64,000 nucleotides of DNA from the NCBI GenBank assembly GCA_904066235.2, contig CAJFCV020000004.1:9176001-9240000 (forward strand), written 5' to 3'. How positions within the stretch are numbered: position 1 is the first letter of the stretch; each line of letters begins with the position of its first letter. Positions 11,436 to 24,175 of the stretch are shown here, piece by piece. The DNA is from Bursaphelenchus xylophilus (Eukaryota > Nematoda > Chromadorea > Rhabditida > Aphelenchoididae). The notes under the pieces are model-generated. The model was not told the DNA's origin, did not search any database, and worked only from the letters and a program-made list of their open reading frames with translations. Both the position numbers and the translations under genes were made by a program.

Positions 11436-14212
11436 TTATTTCCACAACCCTCCATACCCTGTGTTTATCGCCGAAGGCGGCATAAATGGCCACGGAGAGA
11501 GGCCACCGTAGGATCCGCCGACGTTCGTATTCGTTGGGCCATAAGGCCGTCCGGCCAATGGAGAGGGAGGCCGATTCGGCTCGGGGAAGAAACCTGGGAC
11601 ATTGCCGTAGGACGCTTGGTTTCCATTTATTCCGGCATAAACTCCAGCGTTCACACCGTAGCCTGGAAACGACAGTATTAAACTATGGAAAAAGATGAAA
11701 TTAAAGGCTAAAAATGAGGCTGTAAGTGCGGCAAAAACAACACACATTCAACAAGGACAAAGATCGAGGGGTTTTACACATACTTGACAGAGGAAGTGCG
11801 CAAAGTGCGACGCTCAGATTGCTTTAAAACTTTGAGAAAATTTAAGTTAATTCTTTCAAAGAAATCTGTGAGATTCCTAGCTCGCGTTATGCAGGAACAA
11901 CGGAGCTCTGTAAGTTGAAAGTTGACGTGAAATTGAACACTTCTTGAGCGTTATGGCATAAAAAAGTTAATCCTCTATATCCCGGTAGTCTCTGCAAAAA
12001 AGAATCTATACTTTTTAAACACTAAATAAGAGGCCTTGGTACTGCTTTCAATCAAAACTTCAAGCAAATATGAAGATCGCACAGCGAGCACTACCCTTCT
12101 AAAACTACACAACTCGACAAGCTACCCCATTGATTCAATGGGCCAAATCCCATTCCAACTCCGGCTCCCAGTGGCTGCATTGGCATCCCATAGCCTTGTG
12201 GACCATTCAAAGTGCCATAACCGTTAAATCCATTGTTATTATAGCCGTTGCCACCCAAACCGTTGCGAAATCCCGACGCCATGAGGCCCTGAAGTGCTTG
12301 CAAAACAACAAGTGAAATGGTGCTGAGCAGTTGTGGGTCTGCGAACATTTACACAGTGATTTTAAAGCGTCATTGTATCTACCTGTAATCATCGGATCTA
12401 TCGGCGGCTCCGGGATCTGTTGATACGAATTCCCATACAATGGATGGTATCTTCCATAGAGCTGACGTGCATATCGCGGCGGCGACGTGATCAAAGCGTA
12501 ATGCAACGAATATTGAGGCGTGCTGGTGGAAATTTGCCGTTTTGGTCGGGAAAGTGGACTGGAATTACCTTCTTGATAGTCGTGTAAACTCTTGGGCAGT
12601 GGGAATTTGACATTGCTGGTGGGAACAGCGTTGAGGGCGGCTGGTTTCCAATGCTCTTCTTTGATTTCGGCGGAGCGCAGACTGAAATTTAAAAGGTTGG
12701 ATACAGGGGTTTTTTATCAAGCTTTTGGTTGACAACAAAACCTGTCTATAACGAAAAATTTTAGAGCTTTAAAGAGCAGTTCTTTTACCGTATTTTAAAC
12801 ATGCTTATATGCAAATTCTTGGGTATAAAAATTTGGCTTGAAAATCTTACGGAATATCGCCTGTAGAAGTAGCTTCCACCAGCTCATCCTCCGACGTTAC
12901 AGCTTCAGTATGGACAGTGGTTTCGGTGGTACTAGTCGGAGTACTGGTCGTAGAGACTTTATTTCCACGATGTCTTGTAGTCTTAGGCGCCAGAGTTGTG
13001 GTCGAATAAACTGGCGGGCCAGTCGGATATTGGTCCGTGTCTATTTTTCTGAAATTTTAAGTCTTACCTGATATCTAGGTGAGAAACAATACGTCCCAAA
13101 TATCCTAAATTTCCTCAAAAAACCCACTTGAAATGATCAAATTCGTCTTCAATATTCGAAAAGCCACTCTTCGTTGTGGGTCTTGGGAAGATCTTTGCAT
13201 CATCCACTTCAGCGCTTTTGGTCTCTGCCGCAACATTTACTACTGGCGGGTTCTGGACATACGGTTGACTACTGTATCCCTGAACGGTTCCTAGGACCGG
13301 CTGACTTGGCAAAATAACTCCATTTGACTGAAGCGGTGGCGGAGGGCCGAATCCGCCCCTTGCTGGATAAAAGTAACTATTGCTGTTCCTACTATAGGCC
13401 GGGTAACAATCTCGATTGTACTGGAGTTGAGGCTGAATTTGCGCTGGATACTGTTGATAAGTCAGCTGGGTTTGTTGATACCCCGGATTTGTTGAATATT
13501 GAATCGGACCGGTCGGATATCCACTGGCTACTGTTTGAATTGGAATCGGGATCACTCTGGCTGGCCGTGGATCCTGTTGAAAGGATGATTTGTAATCTGG
13601 AAGGGCGTCCTTGTCGCCGCGATCTCGTTGAGATTTATATTCTTCTTCAGTGAGAACTTGAACCTTCTGTGCAGGGTATGGGACCTGATTTGTGTTGTAG
13701 GGCAAAGGAGAGGGTGTAAAAACCCCCGGGGCAGTTGGGTATCCAATCAGTCTTGAGTAGGGAGGCTGGACTGGCTGGTTAAACCCAGAATAGGAAGTCT
13801 GGACGGGCTGGACATAACCTTGAGGCTGATAATTGATGCCAGCACCCCCACTTTGCTGATAGTTAATTCCTGCGGTGCTGGCTGGCTGAAAATTCGCTCC
13901 AGCACCTACAGCTGGCTGGAAACTTGCTCCAGCACCTCCAACCGGCTGATAAGTCGCCCCAGCACCCCCAGCATTGTACTGAGCGCTCAGCTGCTGGAAA
14001 TACGACTCGTATTGTCGTCTTTGCGCTTCCGGCAATAAATGCTGATACTGCTGATAAGTCTGAGCGTACTGCTGATATTGAGGAGGTAGATTGGAGAAAA
14101 TGGTGGGAGATCCGTAGGGTTGGGCAACGCCATACGACCCACCTCCTTGAGTCTGACAAAACAGAGGTATGGGTTGAAATAGGAGGAGGAGAAAGACAAA
14201 GTAGGGGGTCAT
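11436..14212 (-). CDS. Secreted Gln/Pro/Tyr/Gly-rich protein (extracellular matrix-like)
   Basis: Five exons on the minus strand: 13128-14212, 12851-13048, 12383-12681, 12126-12338 and 11436-11662, joining in phases 2,2,1,1 to give about 673 residues. The start MTPYFVFLLLLFQPIPLFCQ is a clear signal peptide. Next come Gln/Tyr-rich repeats (QQYAQTYQQYQH) and about five imperfect 13-14-residue repeats of the form GGAGxxYQP (residues about 81-150). A Thr/Ser-rich segment (TTSTPTSTTETTV) that could carry O-glycans is in exon 2, and a basic SRPKRQIS site in exon 3 resembles a furin-type cleavage site. The C-terminal exons are Gly/Asn/Tyr-rich (GGNGYNNNGFNGYG) and end GYGGLWK. Composition fits a cuticle, eggshell or other matrix protein; there is no recognised domain. 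It converges with the 9749-11023 gene about 0.4 kb away. An intron (11663-12125) contains a family E repeat fragment. Confidence 0.8.
11780..11960. repeat. Family E dispersed repeat fragment inside an intron
   Basis: Contains the family signature AAGTGCGACGCTCAGAT followed by the CTCGCGTTATGCAGGAACAA block, as in the copies near 54319 and 60110. It lies in the last intron of the secreted Gln/Pro-rich gene. Confidence 0.55.
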
Positions 14213-17191
14213 GGCCTGAAAAAATGGAGATAAATATAGGTATTTGTTGTCCGCAAGGGAACAGTGGTACGCGCTACGCTCAGGTTTGTCCTAAATTTGT
14301 CATATGCATTGTGAATAGGTCACAAATCAGCTTCTGAAAATTCTGTTCCATTTTTGTGAGGTGGCCGAAATGTTTTACAATGTTTGGCACAAAGAGAGGA
14401 CGTGGAAAGCGGAGAGTGGCCAAAGGGAAAACGTTTTTGGTAATATTTTGTCTGCAGAAATAAAGAGGGTACTTTTCGTGCGCAGAAATTCGTAAAAAAT
14501 TGTTGAATTTTTGCCAACTTTAGGCCTGAAAATCTCGGTTCTTTCTGCAAACCGCAAACTAAGAACTTTTTAAATGGCTAGCCAAACGAATAGATCGGCT
14601 TGCCAAGGTGTCAGACTTGCTTTGAAGTTCAAAAAAAGCTAGTAGTAAGTTGGAAAGGGTGTCAAAGAATCAGAATGGAAACCAAATTTTTTAAATTTCC
14701 GGGCAAAAACTTGGATTGGCTAGCCAAAGTGCTAAACTTGATTTTAAAGCCGGTAGAAAAGCTGAATAAAAATTTGAGTCAAGCCCTATCAAAATCTGAC
14801 CGTCAAACTTTTCACACTTTCCCTGTAAAGTCATCAAATTTTTTGACCAACCCCTGGTTAGTAAATTACCATAAAAAACGCCTAGAAATAAAAAACACCC
14901 AAAACACGAAACAATACAAACCCCAACCCGCGCCTATCTCCGTCATATCGCCTAATCCCTCCAAATCTGTAATGTATTCAGGCGTCTTGTACTGGCGCAT
15001 CTTCCGCCTCTAATCCGCCCCACAAAAAGTGGGATCTTTAGGCGCAAAAAGCTGGGAAATCCACGATTAGCCATCCGGATCGAATGGAGGGAGGGGTAGA
15101 TTATTTTTTTTCTAAATATTTTTTTGAGGAAGGCGATGCAACCGAGACCTTGAAGGTTGCCCATTCGGAACTTAATTGGACGGAATCGCCTTAAATTCCT
15201 CGAAAATCTTGAGATGCGGCGGAAAAAAGGTTGTTTCGAGTGCAAAAAAAGAGTTTATGAGGAAATTACAGTAGGATTAAGAACGTTTTCGAATGTTTTG
15301 CAAATTTCAGGGCTAAAATGGCATTGTTTTATAGGGTTGTTGTTGTTTTTTGGAAGAATGAGAAAAAATGATGACTATGGATTACAAAAAGGACAATGAT
15401 TTGTAGAAAAATTTTTCAAGATGAAGAATCTTTTTTCAAAATAGGGTAATCGGTTTTTTACACACTTGATGCCAAGTTTTCCCTCTGCCGAAACAACCGA
15501 GGTTTTTAGTTCGGAAGTTGCCAAAAATTCGGTATTTTAGCGGGTTCATTGTTATGTACGAAAAGTTTCAGCACTATTTTTGTTGTAGAGGGCAACATTT
15601 TTTTGTAAAAAAATTAACATTTTTTTAGTGCGGTTAGGTTATTTCACTACATATTATCTTTTCACAAAGTTAGGCACCTTGGCATCATCTTCGAAAAAGT
15701 CAAAGATACCAAAAGAACCAGAAATATTACCTTCGCCTTGCTTGTTTCACCCTATGTTTCCCCAGGCCAGGCTCTATTCCATTTCCCCAAAGCCCCAAAA
15801 AATGACTCACACAGTAAAAATAAAAAGTATTTATTTTATTGAAATGCACAAAACAACATCAAAGAGTAGAGTTCCCAAAACTTTTTTTTTTATCAACTTC
15901 CATAATCGTTTTCCTCCTGGGATCGTATTATATCGAATGCAAATCCGCGACACACTCTTTATTTTTCGCTTTCGTTCCACGCAGACGGCTCGGATCAAAC
16001 GTGGAGGTTCATCATCATGTAGGACTGGGGTTAGTATTTGATCTTAGTGTAAGCTGTGATAGTAAATGAAATTTTTTACAGAACACAGAGTTTTACTTGA
16101 AATTACGAACAACTTGTCATCTAGTGCATTTAGCCAAGTAATATTATTATGTACTGTAGTTTTACTTTTTCCAGAACACCAACGCGTTTGTACATAGAAT
16201 GCATTTTTTTACATCAATTCGATGCTAAACCCCATAACATTAACGCAGACTTATTCACACATGTTTTCTACTTTTCACTTGAAACAGGACCGCGGGCGTA
16301 CATTTGCACTTTGTGAAAATGCTAATAGAAGAACCACGGAGATTCTGCGGGCATGTTTGGAAATCAACCACCATTTGCTTGCAACAGGAAATTCTAGAGA
16401 TGGATTTGGCAGTTAGATGTTGCGCATTAAGTTACCAGGTGTACAAGTGGCTTGAATTGTTACTATGAGGTTAACCGAGCATTTTGAAAGGGTCAAAATG
16501 CATTTTTTTGAAAACAACCTCCTATAACTTTGAAAGCGAGAGAAGAATTCAATAGCTTCGTGTGCTTATAGAGAGATGACAATGCAAAATTTCTTTCATG
16601 GTGGAGAAATCGTAATTCTTACTATATCGGTAACTGTCGACTGCAAGCAAAGTGGTTGCCGGCAAAAGTCGCGACGCCAACTACGGCGACTACATCACTT
16701 GCTGTTAGCGTCCGTATTTACTGTTAGTCAGGTGCAGACACTTTCAAACTATGGTGAAAAAATCAATGTTAAAACGGGTAAGTTATCACAGTTTTACACC
16801 ATAAACATCAACAATGACTACGAGTAATGTGAGATCGTTTAATAGTAGGAGAAGCAAGTTTACAACTTTACAATACAACATAACAAAAAAGAAAAAAAAA
16901 TTCGAATACCACGTTCGGATTTTACCATGATTACCGGTATATTATGATAATGAACAACACATATTATACATATGCAGTACTCGTTATGTATCGGAGGGAC
17001 TTTACAAAAATCGGAGACTGGAGAATTTCAGAGCATAAATGTGTTTGAAATAGATGCAAAACATTCATTTTTCAATCAAAAAATCAAAAACAAATTTTGA
17101 AAAATTTTTTGCAAAGTCCCTTTCCTTGTAATACCAGTATATTCCCTCAATTTCCCCGATTCCAAAGACTTTTTGAAATCCCGAAAGTCCC
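14213..17191. other. Gene-free stretch with repeat fragments
   Basis: No exon chain is supported. A family E fragment on the minus strand lies at about 14320-14580 and a shorter one near 15475-15535. A second dispersed repeat (family F) occupies about 16280-16690. The rest is AT-rich. Confidence 0.5.
16280..16690 (+). repeat. Family F dispersed repeat, copy 1
   Basis: About 400 bp that matches 31495-31543 plus 32374-32745 in the same order, including GATTCTGCGGGCATGTTTGG, GCAACAGGAAATTC and AAAGTCGCGACGC-type blocks. No terminal repeats or coding capacity were seen. The other copy is split by a hAT-type element. Confidence 0.7.
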
Positions 17192-19940
17192 CTAAACGAT
17201 GACAATCTGCTGCTTGTCCTGGTCGCTCCACCGCCGCACATGGTCCAACCATCTCAGCGTTTGGCGCGAGAACCAGTTCATGTCCTTGCCGGCTTCGAGA
17301 TCGGTGCGTGGCGGCCAGACCTGTAGTCCAATTTTCGTACCAATGGCCATAAACCCCTTACTCTTTCTTGGATCTCCTCCCGAATGAAGCGGTCCGTCAT
17401 CATGTAGACGGGCAGGCGCGCCGCCGCCGCCACCACCGACAGCAGTGAGGAGACGTCCGTGGCGATTGTGTAGAACCCGTCCAGACGCTGCAACGAGGCG
17501 GAGTCAATGTACTCCCAGGTGGCGATGAAGACGTCGAGAAAGTTGGCGCACAAATAGAGGGTTACGGCCGCGATCAACATTCGCGTTGCGGCCCGAACCC
17601 GACTTCGAGGGGCGTTTGGTGTTTCACTGAAAAAAGTCTTGATGAACAATTTGTATGAAAAAGAAATAGTGCACGATTTTTAGGTATCGCTTTATACAGT
17701 GAAGGACCGATCCAGTGACAGAAAACGTAGTATTTTTGCATCCGGGAAGTATCAAAAAATGTAGCAAAATATCTCCCTCTCCAAGTGAAAAAACTTCGAT
17801 TTGAAAAGCGCGCCCGCTCTTTTTGTGAGGGACCTTTCAAATTGGAGATTTTTCACTTGAAGAGGGAAGTATTTTGCTACATTTTTTTATATTCCCCGGA
17901 TGCAAAATGGCACGTTTTTTGTCACTGAATCAGGTCCGCCACTGTAGTAGGAAAAAGTCTTGAAGATAGGCTCTCAGATTTGCTTAGAATTTTGCATACA
18001 TGTTCTGAACTACATATATATAACGAAATATTAATTTTTGAAAATCTCTGCCCGCTTTTTTCAGAGGCGACCTTGATAATCAATGATTTATTTTTGAGAG
18101 AGACCATGCGAAATGAGGAGAGTCGGTCAGACGACAAACGGTTTTCGCCCAAAAAGTTTTTATTTTTAATTTGATTGTGTTGTAAAATGTTATCTGCCCA
18201 ACCTGTAGTATAAGAACTGATCCTAAAATTTATAACCCCAAAATAGCAAAAGAAGCTTCTAGGTTATCGAGTTTTGATCAAAAAATCTTGCCCCACGTCA
18301 AAGACTTCTTTTCTTGCAATTGTAAGTTTAATTTAACAAAAAATAGAATAGCGTGCACAGTCCTTCAAAAGATTTTTTGAATGTCAAACTCACGGTTTTC
18401 CATCCGCGCCGAAAAGGACCAAAGCCCTCAAAAAATGGCCTCGTTCGTTTTTGTGCGTGCTCAACACAATCATCGTATTACACCAAGCCATAACGAAGAA
18501 GGGCAAGAAGATTGTGACCAATCTTCGGATCCAAAACCGCCAGATTGTATTGTAGCCGGGCTCCAGCGCCAAGTCGCTGAGTTTTACTCCCATCGCGGCG
18601 AGGCCAGGGCAATTGCGGTAATAGATCTGGAAACGGAGAGGATATTAGGGCAAATTTATATTGGTTTAGACATTAAAGGTTCGTATGCGAAGAAAATTGA
18701 GCTATTTTTTTTTAAAAAGTTAATAAAAAAGGAAGAGAACTAACCTCAATCTCGAAGAAAATACTGCCTCTGAAGATGACCGCTAATAGCAGTGCCATTG
18801 CCACACCGCAAGATCGATTTTTAGCCATCACTTTGGCCATTTTTGCGCATCTGAAATGGAGTCGAAGTATTATTTTTGCCTTCTTCAGGAGATGATATTA
18901 GACGTAAGGGACAAAAAAATTGAATTTGAAAATTAAAAAAAAATCAAAAAAAAAAAATTTTTTTTATTTTTCCTCCGAAAACCAATATAACTCCTCACCT
19001 CGCCCTCGGCACACTCTGCAGATACCTCTCCAAAGTTGCGGACACCAGCAAAAACGAGCCCGTGCAAATATTCACATTCGAAATTGTAAAAGTGAAGTTC
19101 AACACATGATGCCACGCGCGGAACAGCCACTCCCATTCAAAGTATTCCGCGTAGATTTGCCCACTCATGATCCAGAGATACGAGGCCGACGTGAGAATGT
19201 CACACAAACACACGCTCTTCAGATATGTGAGACGCCGCTTGCGCAGCGTGGATGAGGTTTGGAAGGTGTGGATGAGGAGGAGGTTGTGCATGATTGAGCA
19301 AACGGCAACGGTGGCGCCGATCAGGCCAACGAAAATGAATTTGAAGGGCTGAAATTGAGGGAGAAGGGTTGAGAAATCAATGGATTGGACGTGAGATATT
19401 CAGCAATCTTTGCGGTTTGAGGAAAGGGCCAGAGATAAGAATTCTTTTTTTGGCCATATGTACATTTATTTTTCAATCACGCCAAAGGTGGATCCGGTCC
19501 AGCTTGGACTAGAAGGAATATTTTAGGCTAGAATTTGGAAAAAGTTGCCAACTTTCGAGCTAAAAACCTCGGTCGTATCTGCAGAGCGCGAGCAAAATTA
19601 GGGCTAAAAATTTTAACAAAACAGAGCAATACTCGGACCGAAAATTGCGATTTTTTTGCCGAGCTTGAGGAAAAAATGTCATCAGAAATCAAAATGTGGA
19701 AATCTACGTTATAATTTATTGGCGCAAAATTCGTATACATAAAAGATTTTTTCCCCGGCTTCGAAAACCATAAACTTTTTTTGAAATTTTTGCGCGAGAT
19801 ACGTGAAAAGTTTGAAGGAAAAAAAGTATTTTTTCAGACACCAAAAAATTTAAACCTACCAAAAACAGCTGCAAATTTGGTTGGCAATCATCCTGCGGAG
19901 CCAAATCGACCACCGTTTCGGCGCTCCCATTCAGCTCCAT
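17192..19940 (-). CDS. Seven-transmembrane GPCR, rhodopsin-like, FMRFamide-receptor-like
   Basis: Six minus-strand exons, 19860-19940, 18999-19348, 18745-18850, 18394-18626, 17362-17626 and 17192-17320, join in phases 0,2,0,2,0 to give 387 residues. The N-terminus (MELNGSAETVVD) has an N-glycosylation site and no signal peptide. TM1 is FIFVGLIGATVAVCSIMHNL, TM2 starts YLKSVCLCDILTSASYLW, TM3 ends with ATLERYLQSV where ERY takes the place of DRY, TM4 is GVAMALLLAVIF, TM5 RRLVTIFLPFFVMAWCNTMI, TM6 MLIAAVTLYLCANFLDVF, and TM7 SSLLSVVAAAARLPVYMM followed by the helix-8-like TDRFIREEI. The TM6-TM7 pattern and loop NCPG cysteine fit nematode peptide (FMRFamide-type) receptors. The ligand cannot be read from sequence. 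The last intron is only 41 nt. A family A MITE lies 5' within intron sequence range at 17697-17944. Confidence 0.85.
17697..17944. mobile_element. Family A MITE, copy 2
   Basis: 248 bp between TA dinucleotides, with inverted ends matching copy 1 (AGGACCGATCCAGTGACAGA left, inverted GTGGCGGACCTGATTCAGTG right). It sits in intron 17627-18393 of the GPCR gene. Confidence 0.88.
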
Positions 19941-22139
19941 GGCGCTAAAAGAGACTTGAGCTGAGTGGGGTGAGCATAAGATTGAGTCTGAAAAACGAAT
20001 TTTTAATAATTTTTTTAAAATTTTTTAAAAATCTCGCAAAACGGCAGTTTAAAATTATGTATAAAAAATAAAAAAAAAATGGAAAATTTCATTTTTTAAA
20101 GCTAGGAAATTTTATCCTCGAGCAATCCCAGTAAAAATTAAAGCTGGACGTCATAGAACGTGAGATTATTGCGTGAGCCAGTCGTTTTTTAATGCAAGAT
20201 TGTAAGGCGGATATGAAAACGATGCGGGGATTCCTGGAAATCCGATATTTATAATTATTGTTCAATTTTTTGTAGGTTCAATTATAATACCTTTTTCGGT
20301 AGACTTTTTGCACTGTGAGGGTCGACAAAAAGTCTATGCACTTTCTTTTGCAAACTTTATTTTTCGGAAAACACAAATTTTTTTTAAAATTAAAGCTAAA
20401 ATTTTAATAAATTATTTAAAAAATTACTAATGGCGGACCGAATGGTACACCATCCTCAAAATTTCAAATTCCCAAAATAAGCATTAAAAACTGGGTTCAA
20501 TTTCCGTTAAGTTTCCGCCTCCAATTAGTTTGTTTTGCGAACGCCGGAACGGAAAAAGTTACAAATTTTAATTGGCACAAAGGGAAGGGCGGGGAATGAG
20601 CTAAATAACAGAAGGCTACTCACGATGAGCTAGACGGGATTAAGGACCCATGGGAGATGAGTTTCTGGAATTTGTGTATTTGTGTCTGCGGTTCAAGTGG
20701 GAATAATGATGACATTAAAAATTTCCCGGCTTTTCGGGTCGACCACAGTTTGGGTCAACAAAAAAATCGATTCGATACGGGTGATATGACAGGCGAAGAC
20801 TCAAAAAAAAGACTAAATATACTACTGTACGAGGTGCTTTGCGAGGCCTAGCAAAGCCTTTTGATGGTCGGCGGACTCTCGGCGAAGGCTCGGCGGAGAC
20901 TTGGCATAGCCTTTGCAAGTACCTGTCGCTAACCCAAGAAGTTGTCGCGCCAAAAAATGCGTAGTTTAAAAAATTGCATAGTTTGAAATATTTTTTTTAT
21001 CATCATTCTGTCACCAAATTTTCTTCTGGTTATTCAAAAAAAAAAAAATATTTTGCCACTGTAAAAAATCCATAAACTTGCAGAAATTCGATAAATTTTT
21101 TTTGAATATTCAATTTTTTCCATCTCCAACTTCAAAAAATTATTTTTTATCCTATAAAACATTCGAAAACGGCTAAAAGTTTAAAAAAATCCCTAAAAAT
21201 CCAATATCCTAAACCGAAATACACCCATTTTCTCACGTCAGCCTTCAATCTCCGAAAACGACCGAAACGGCACCCAAAGGACGGTTTGAAACACCAAATG
21301 TTTGCTGGAAAAGACAATTAAAAGATTGGGGGTCTGTGGCCGTAAACAACCAGAATATTCTGTGTGAAGAATGAACTTCTGGTTTGGGTTATAATCGAGG
21401 AGCAAGAAGACCAAAAGCGAAAGACTGCCCATTATTTTCCCGACAGACTGACAATAAACCTCTCTTTTAGCAGTTACAATGATTCCTGTAAAATATTCCT
21501 TTTTTCATCTGGAAAACACGTCATGAAAGTCGACTATTCGCAAGCACGTCGACTATTCTTATTTTAGCAGGCATTCTAAAAACAGCTCACGCGCACCTAC
21601 TGAACTTTAAAAGTTTTGCGCGAACCGATGACAGGCGTTTTTTTTGTCACCCATCAGCGCTCACTTCCTCGTGCTCTTGCACTTCTCTCCGTTCCTGCCA
21701 ATTTCAGTTTACATTTTGTTGTCAATCAAGTTCGAGGAACGTTCCGCATATACGGTATGCCGTATGATTCAATCCGTATTTGCGTTGGAACGCCGTCGCT
21801 ACATCTTTCCTTTCAAATTAGTCCTTTGGAAAATGGTCACGGTAAGTGTCTGGAGGCCAATTAGAATTTCAAACACAGTTAATTTTGCTGAACCTCCTGG
21901 ACTTTTATTTCTTTTGGGGTGACAAAAAGGTTCTGCACCTAAAGTGTGAAGAAGACAACGATAGAATAAAAAAAAAATGAAATTTTAAGATGACGAAATT
22001 AAAAACTAAGTGGCAGTAGGTTTGAAATAAAAAAGTTGTATGGTTATCGGCTCGACCTTAACTATATTTCCGCTTTCAAGTCCATAAGAAAGTTCGATTT
22101 TTTTTGACTAACAAGAAAGTTACTGGAATTGCGACTTTA
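19941..22139. other. Gene-free AT-rich stretch
   Basis: No exon chain. It holds family D repeat sequence at about 20729-20930 and a solitary MITE-end fragment near 21430-21450 (TTTTCCCGACAGACTG) related to the element at 37830-37982. Many poly-A and poly-T tracts. Confidence 0.5.
20729..20930 (+). repeat. Family D dispersed repeat, copy 1
   Basis: Shares TTTTCGGGTC, a GATGGTCGGCGGAC block and CTCGGCGGAGACTTGGC with 35120-35285 and, on the other strand, 27056-27245. No terminal repeats recognised. Confidence 0.6.
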
Positions 22140-22388
22140 TAGTGACGGACCTAATCCAGTGGCAAAAAATTTACCATTTTGCATCCGGGAACTATCAAAA
22201 ATTGTAGCAAAATGCCTCACTCTCCAACCCAAAAAAAACTCCGTTTTGAAGGGCGTGCCCTTTCCTTCACAAAAACAGCTTTTGAAATCGGAGTTTTTCA
22301 CTTTGAGAGGGAGATATTTTGCCACATTTCTGATACTTCCCGGATGCAAAATGCTAAATCTTTTGCCACTGGATCAGGTTTGCCACCG
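22140..22388. mobile_element. Family A MITE, copy 3
   Basis: 249 bp with inverted ends (AGTGACGGACCTAATCCAGT and its inverted partner) and the family core CATTTTGCATCCGGGAA on both sides; TA flanks. Confidence 0.85.
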
Positions 22389-24009
22389 TAGGTGTCGAAA
22401 TTCCTACACATATTTTTACCGCAACGCAAGAGGTTATGTCTCAACAAGAAATAATTTTTCTCCGCTTAAAAAAGGTAAATTTATATCCAAAAAATTCTCT
22501 GACCGCTCTCAGTCTGTAGCGTACTCTCTCAACGGCAAACATCGCTGAATATCGTGACAGTAAGCGCTAGCTAAAAAATTGCTGGAATGAATGGATGACC
22601 CGGGCTGAGATGGGGGCAAAACCTAAACAAAAGCTTAGCGTTGCACTTTAAAGTAAGTAATTGCTGAACCAGGAAATGGGAGCAAAGTCCTTTGACCATT
22701 TTTCGATAAAATATCCCGCCAATATCGTGCTTGGCATGTATTATAGTTTATAGTATTATAGAATTAGTCCCGAAGAACACGTTAGAAATGAAACGTACGT
22801 GTTGGGAGCGCCAAACACATAATTGAATAAGACGGAGAGCAGCGACCATAGTATACATATGTACGTCTCGAACAAGACAATTTTTTTGATGTAAAAACCT
22901 TGTTTTCTTTTTTTCGTTTCTGCAGAACGCGGGTTATAAATCTCGCAATAGGTCTCGGAAAAGATTAGCTTAAATTTTGCCCGATAAAATTCAAAACCAA
23001 AGTTCAAAGTCAATGCTTTTCTAACGTTCAAGGTGAAGTCCAAGTTCAATAATTCTTGGATCTTATGCTTGAAGACGCTAGCTAAAATCTTCAAGAATTA
23101 ATGTGTAGAACTTGGCTGACATTTGGAGTAAAACTTAGTGCCAATTTGACCGTCGAATTTCCACCAAACCGAGCATTGCACGTTCCTGGGTATAGCCCCT
23201 AAGAACGTGAAAATTAAAAGAGATTTGACTGGACTATATATGACTGGACTATAAGTTCCTGATTACATTTATAGCGTCCAATAAACTTTATTCGGATAGG
23301 GTCAAATACAAGCACGCCTACCACGCAATGAACAAAGAATCTGGTTAAATTTCAGGTTACTACAACCGTAATGACCCAAGTCCGGTATGAATTTCGTGAA
23401 CAAGTTCAATGGTCTAATTTTACAAGCATGAAATCATGAAATTACTGGCTTTTAAGGCCTGTATTAACCGTTAAACAATCCTAAAATAACACTAACTACT
23501 AGCTTTGTACGCTGAAATCATTTCTCCGCCCATCAACGCCGCAATATTACAAAAAACTAAAGTTTACATTCTCCAAAGGTTCTTGTAAATGCAACGAAAA
23601 CGGTTACAAAGGAAACCAGCCCAATCCGGAAGTATCTCCGATATCCCTTAAGATACCGTAAACAGAGATATGATAAGAGATAAGGCCTCATTAAAAACTC
23701 GCTTTGCAGTCGCCTTAAGACCCTCTAAAAGTGACTTTAAATACTACTGAATAGCACCTATTACGAGATCCCGGCTCCTTTTCATTAGGCCGTTTTGAAC
23801 GCAGTCTTTCGAAAAAAGACATTTTCCATAAATCAGAGGAACAAACACCTATGAATAAGTCGGATAAAGCCGGCAGAACGGTGGCCTTCGTTTCTTTCGG
23901 AACATGGACAAGGTAGGTTCATGTTTTTGGGATCTTTGACAGTATTTTGTAATCAAAAGCGCCTAAAAAATTTCATGGGACTTGGGACAAATCAAGGTTG
24001 TTTTGCATA
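22389..24009. other. Gene-free stretch
   Basis: No supported exon or element. AT-rich single-copy-looking sequence within the window. Confidence 0.4.
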
Positions 24010-24175
24010 CAGAGACGAACCAGATCCAGTGGCAAAAAACGTACCGTTTTGCATCCGAGAAGTGTCAAAAAATGTAGCAAAATATCTCCCTGTCCAAGTG
24101 CATTTTCCTTCATTTTTTGATACTTCCCGAATGCAAAATATGACGTTTTTTGCCATTGGATCAGGTCCATCACTG
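24010..24175. mobile_element. Family A MITE, copy 4 (internally deleted)
   Basis: 166 bp; both inverted ends are present but about 80 bp of the centre is missing compared with the other copies. TA flanks. Confidence 0.82.

Noticed and set aside
15100..15200. Possible small nuclear RNA with an Sm-like T run
   Set aside because: No matching stem-loop order or promoter element could be recognised.
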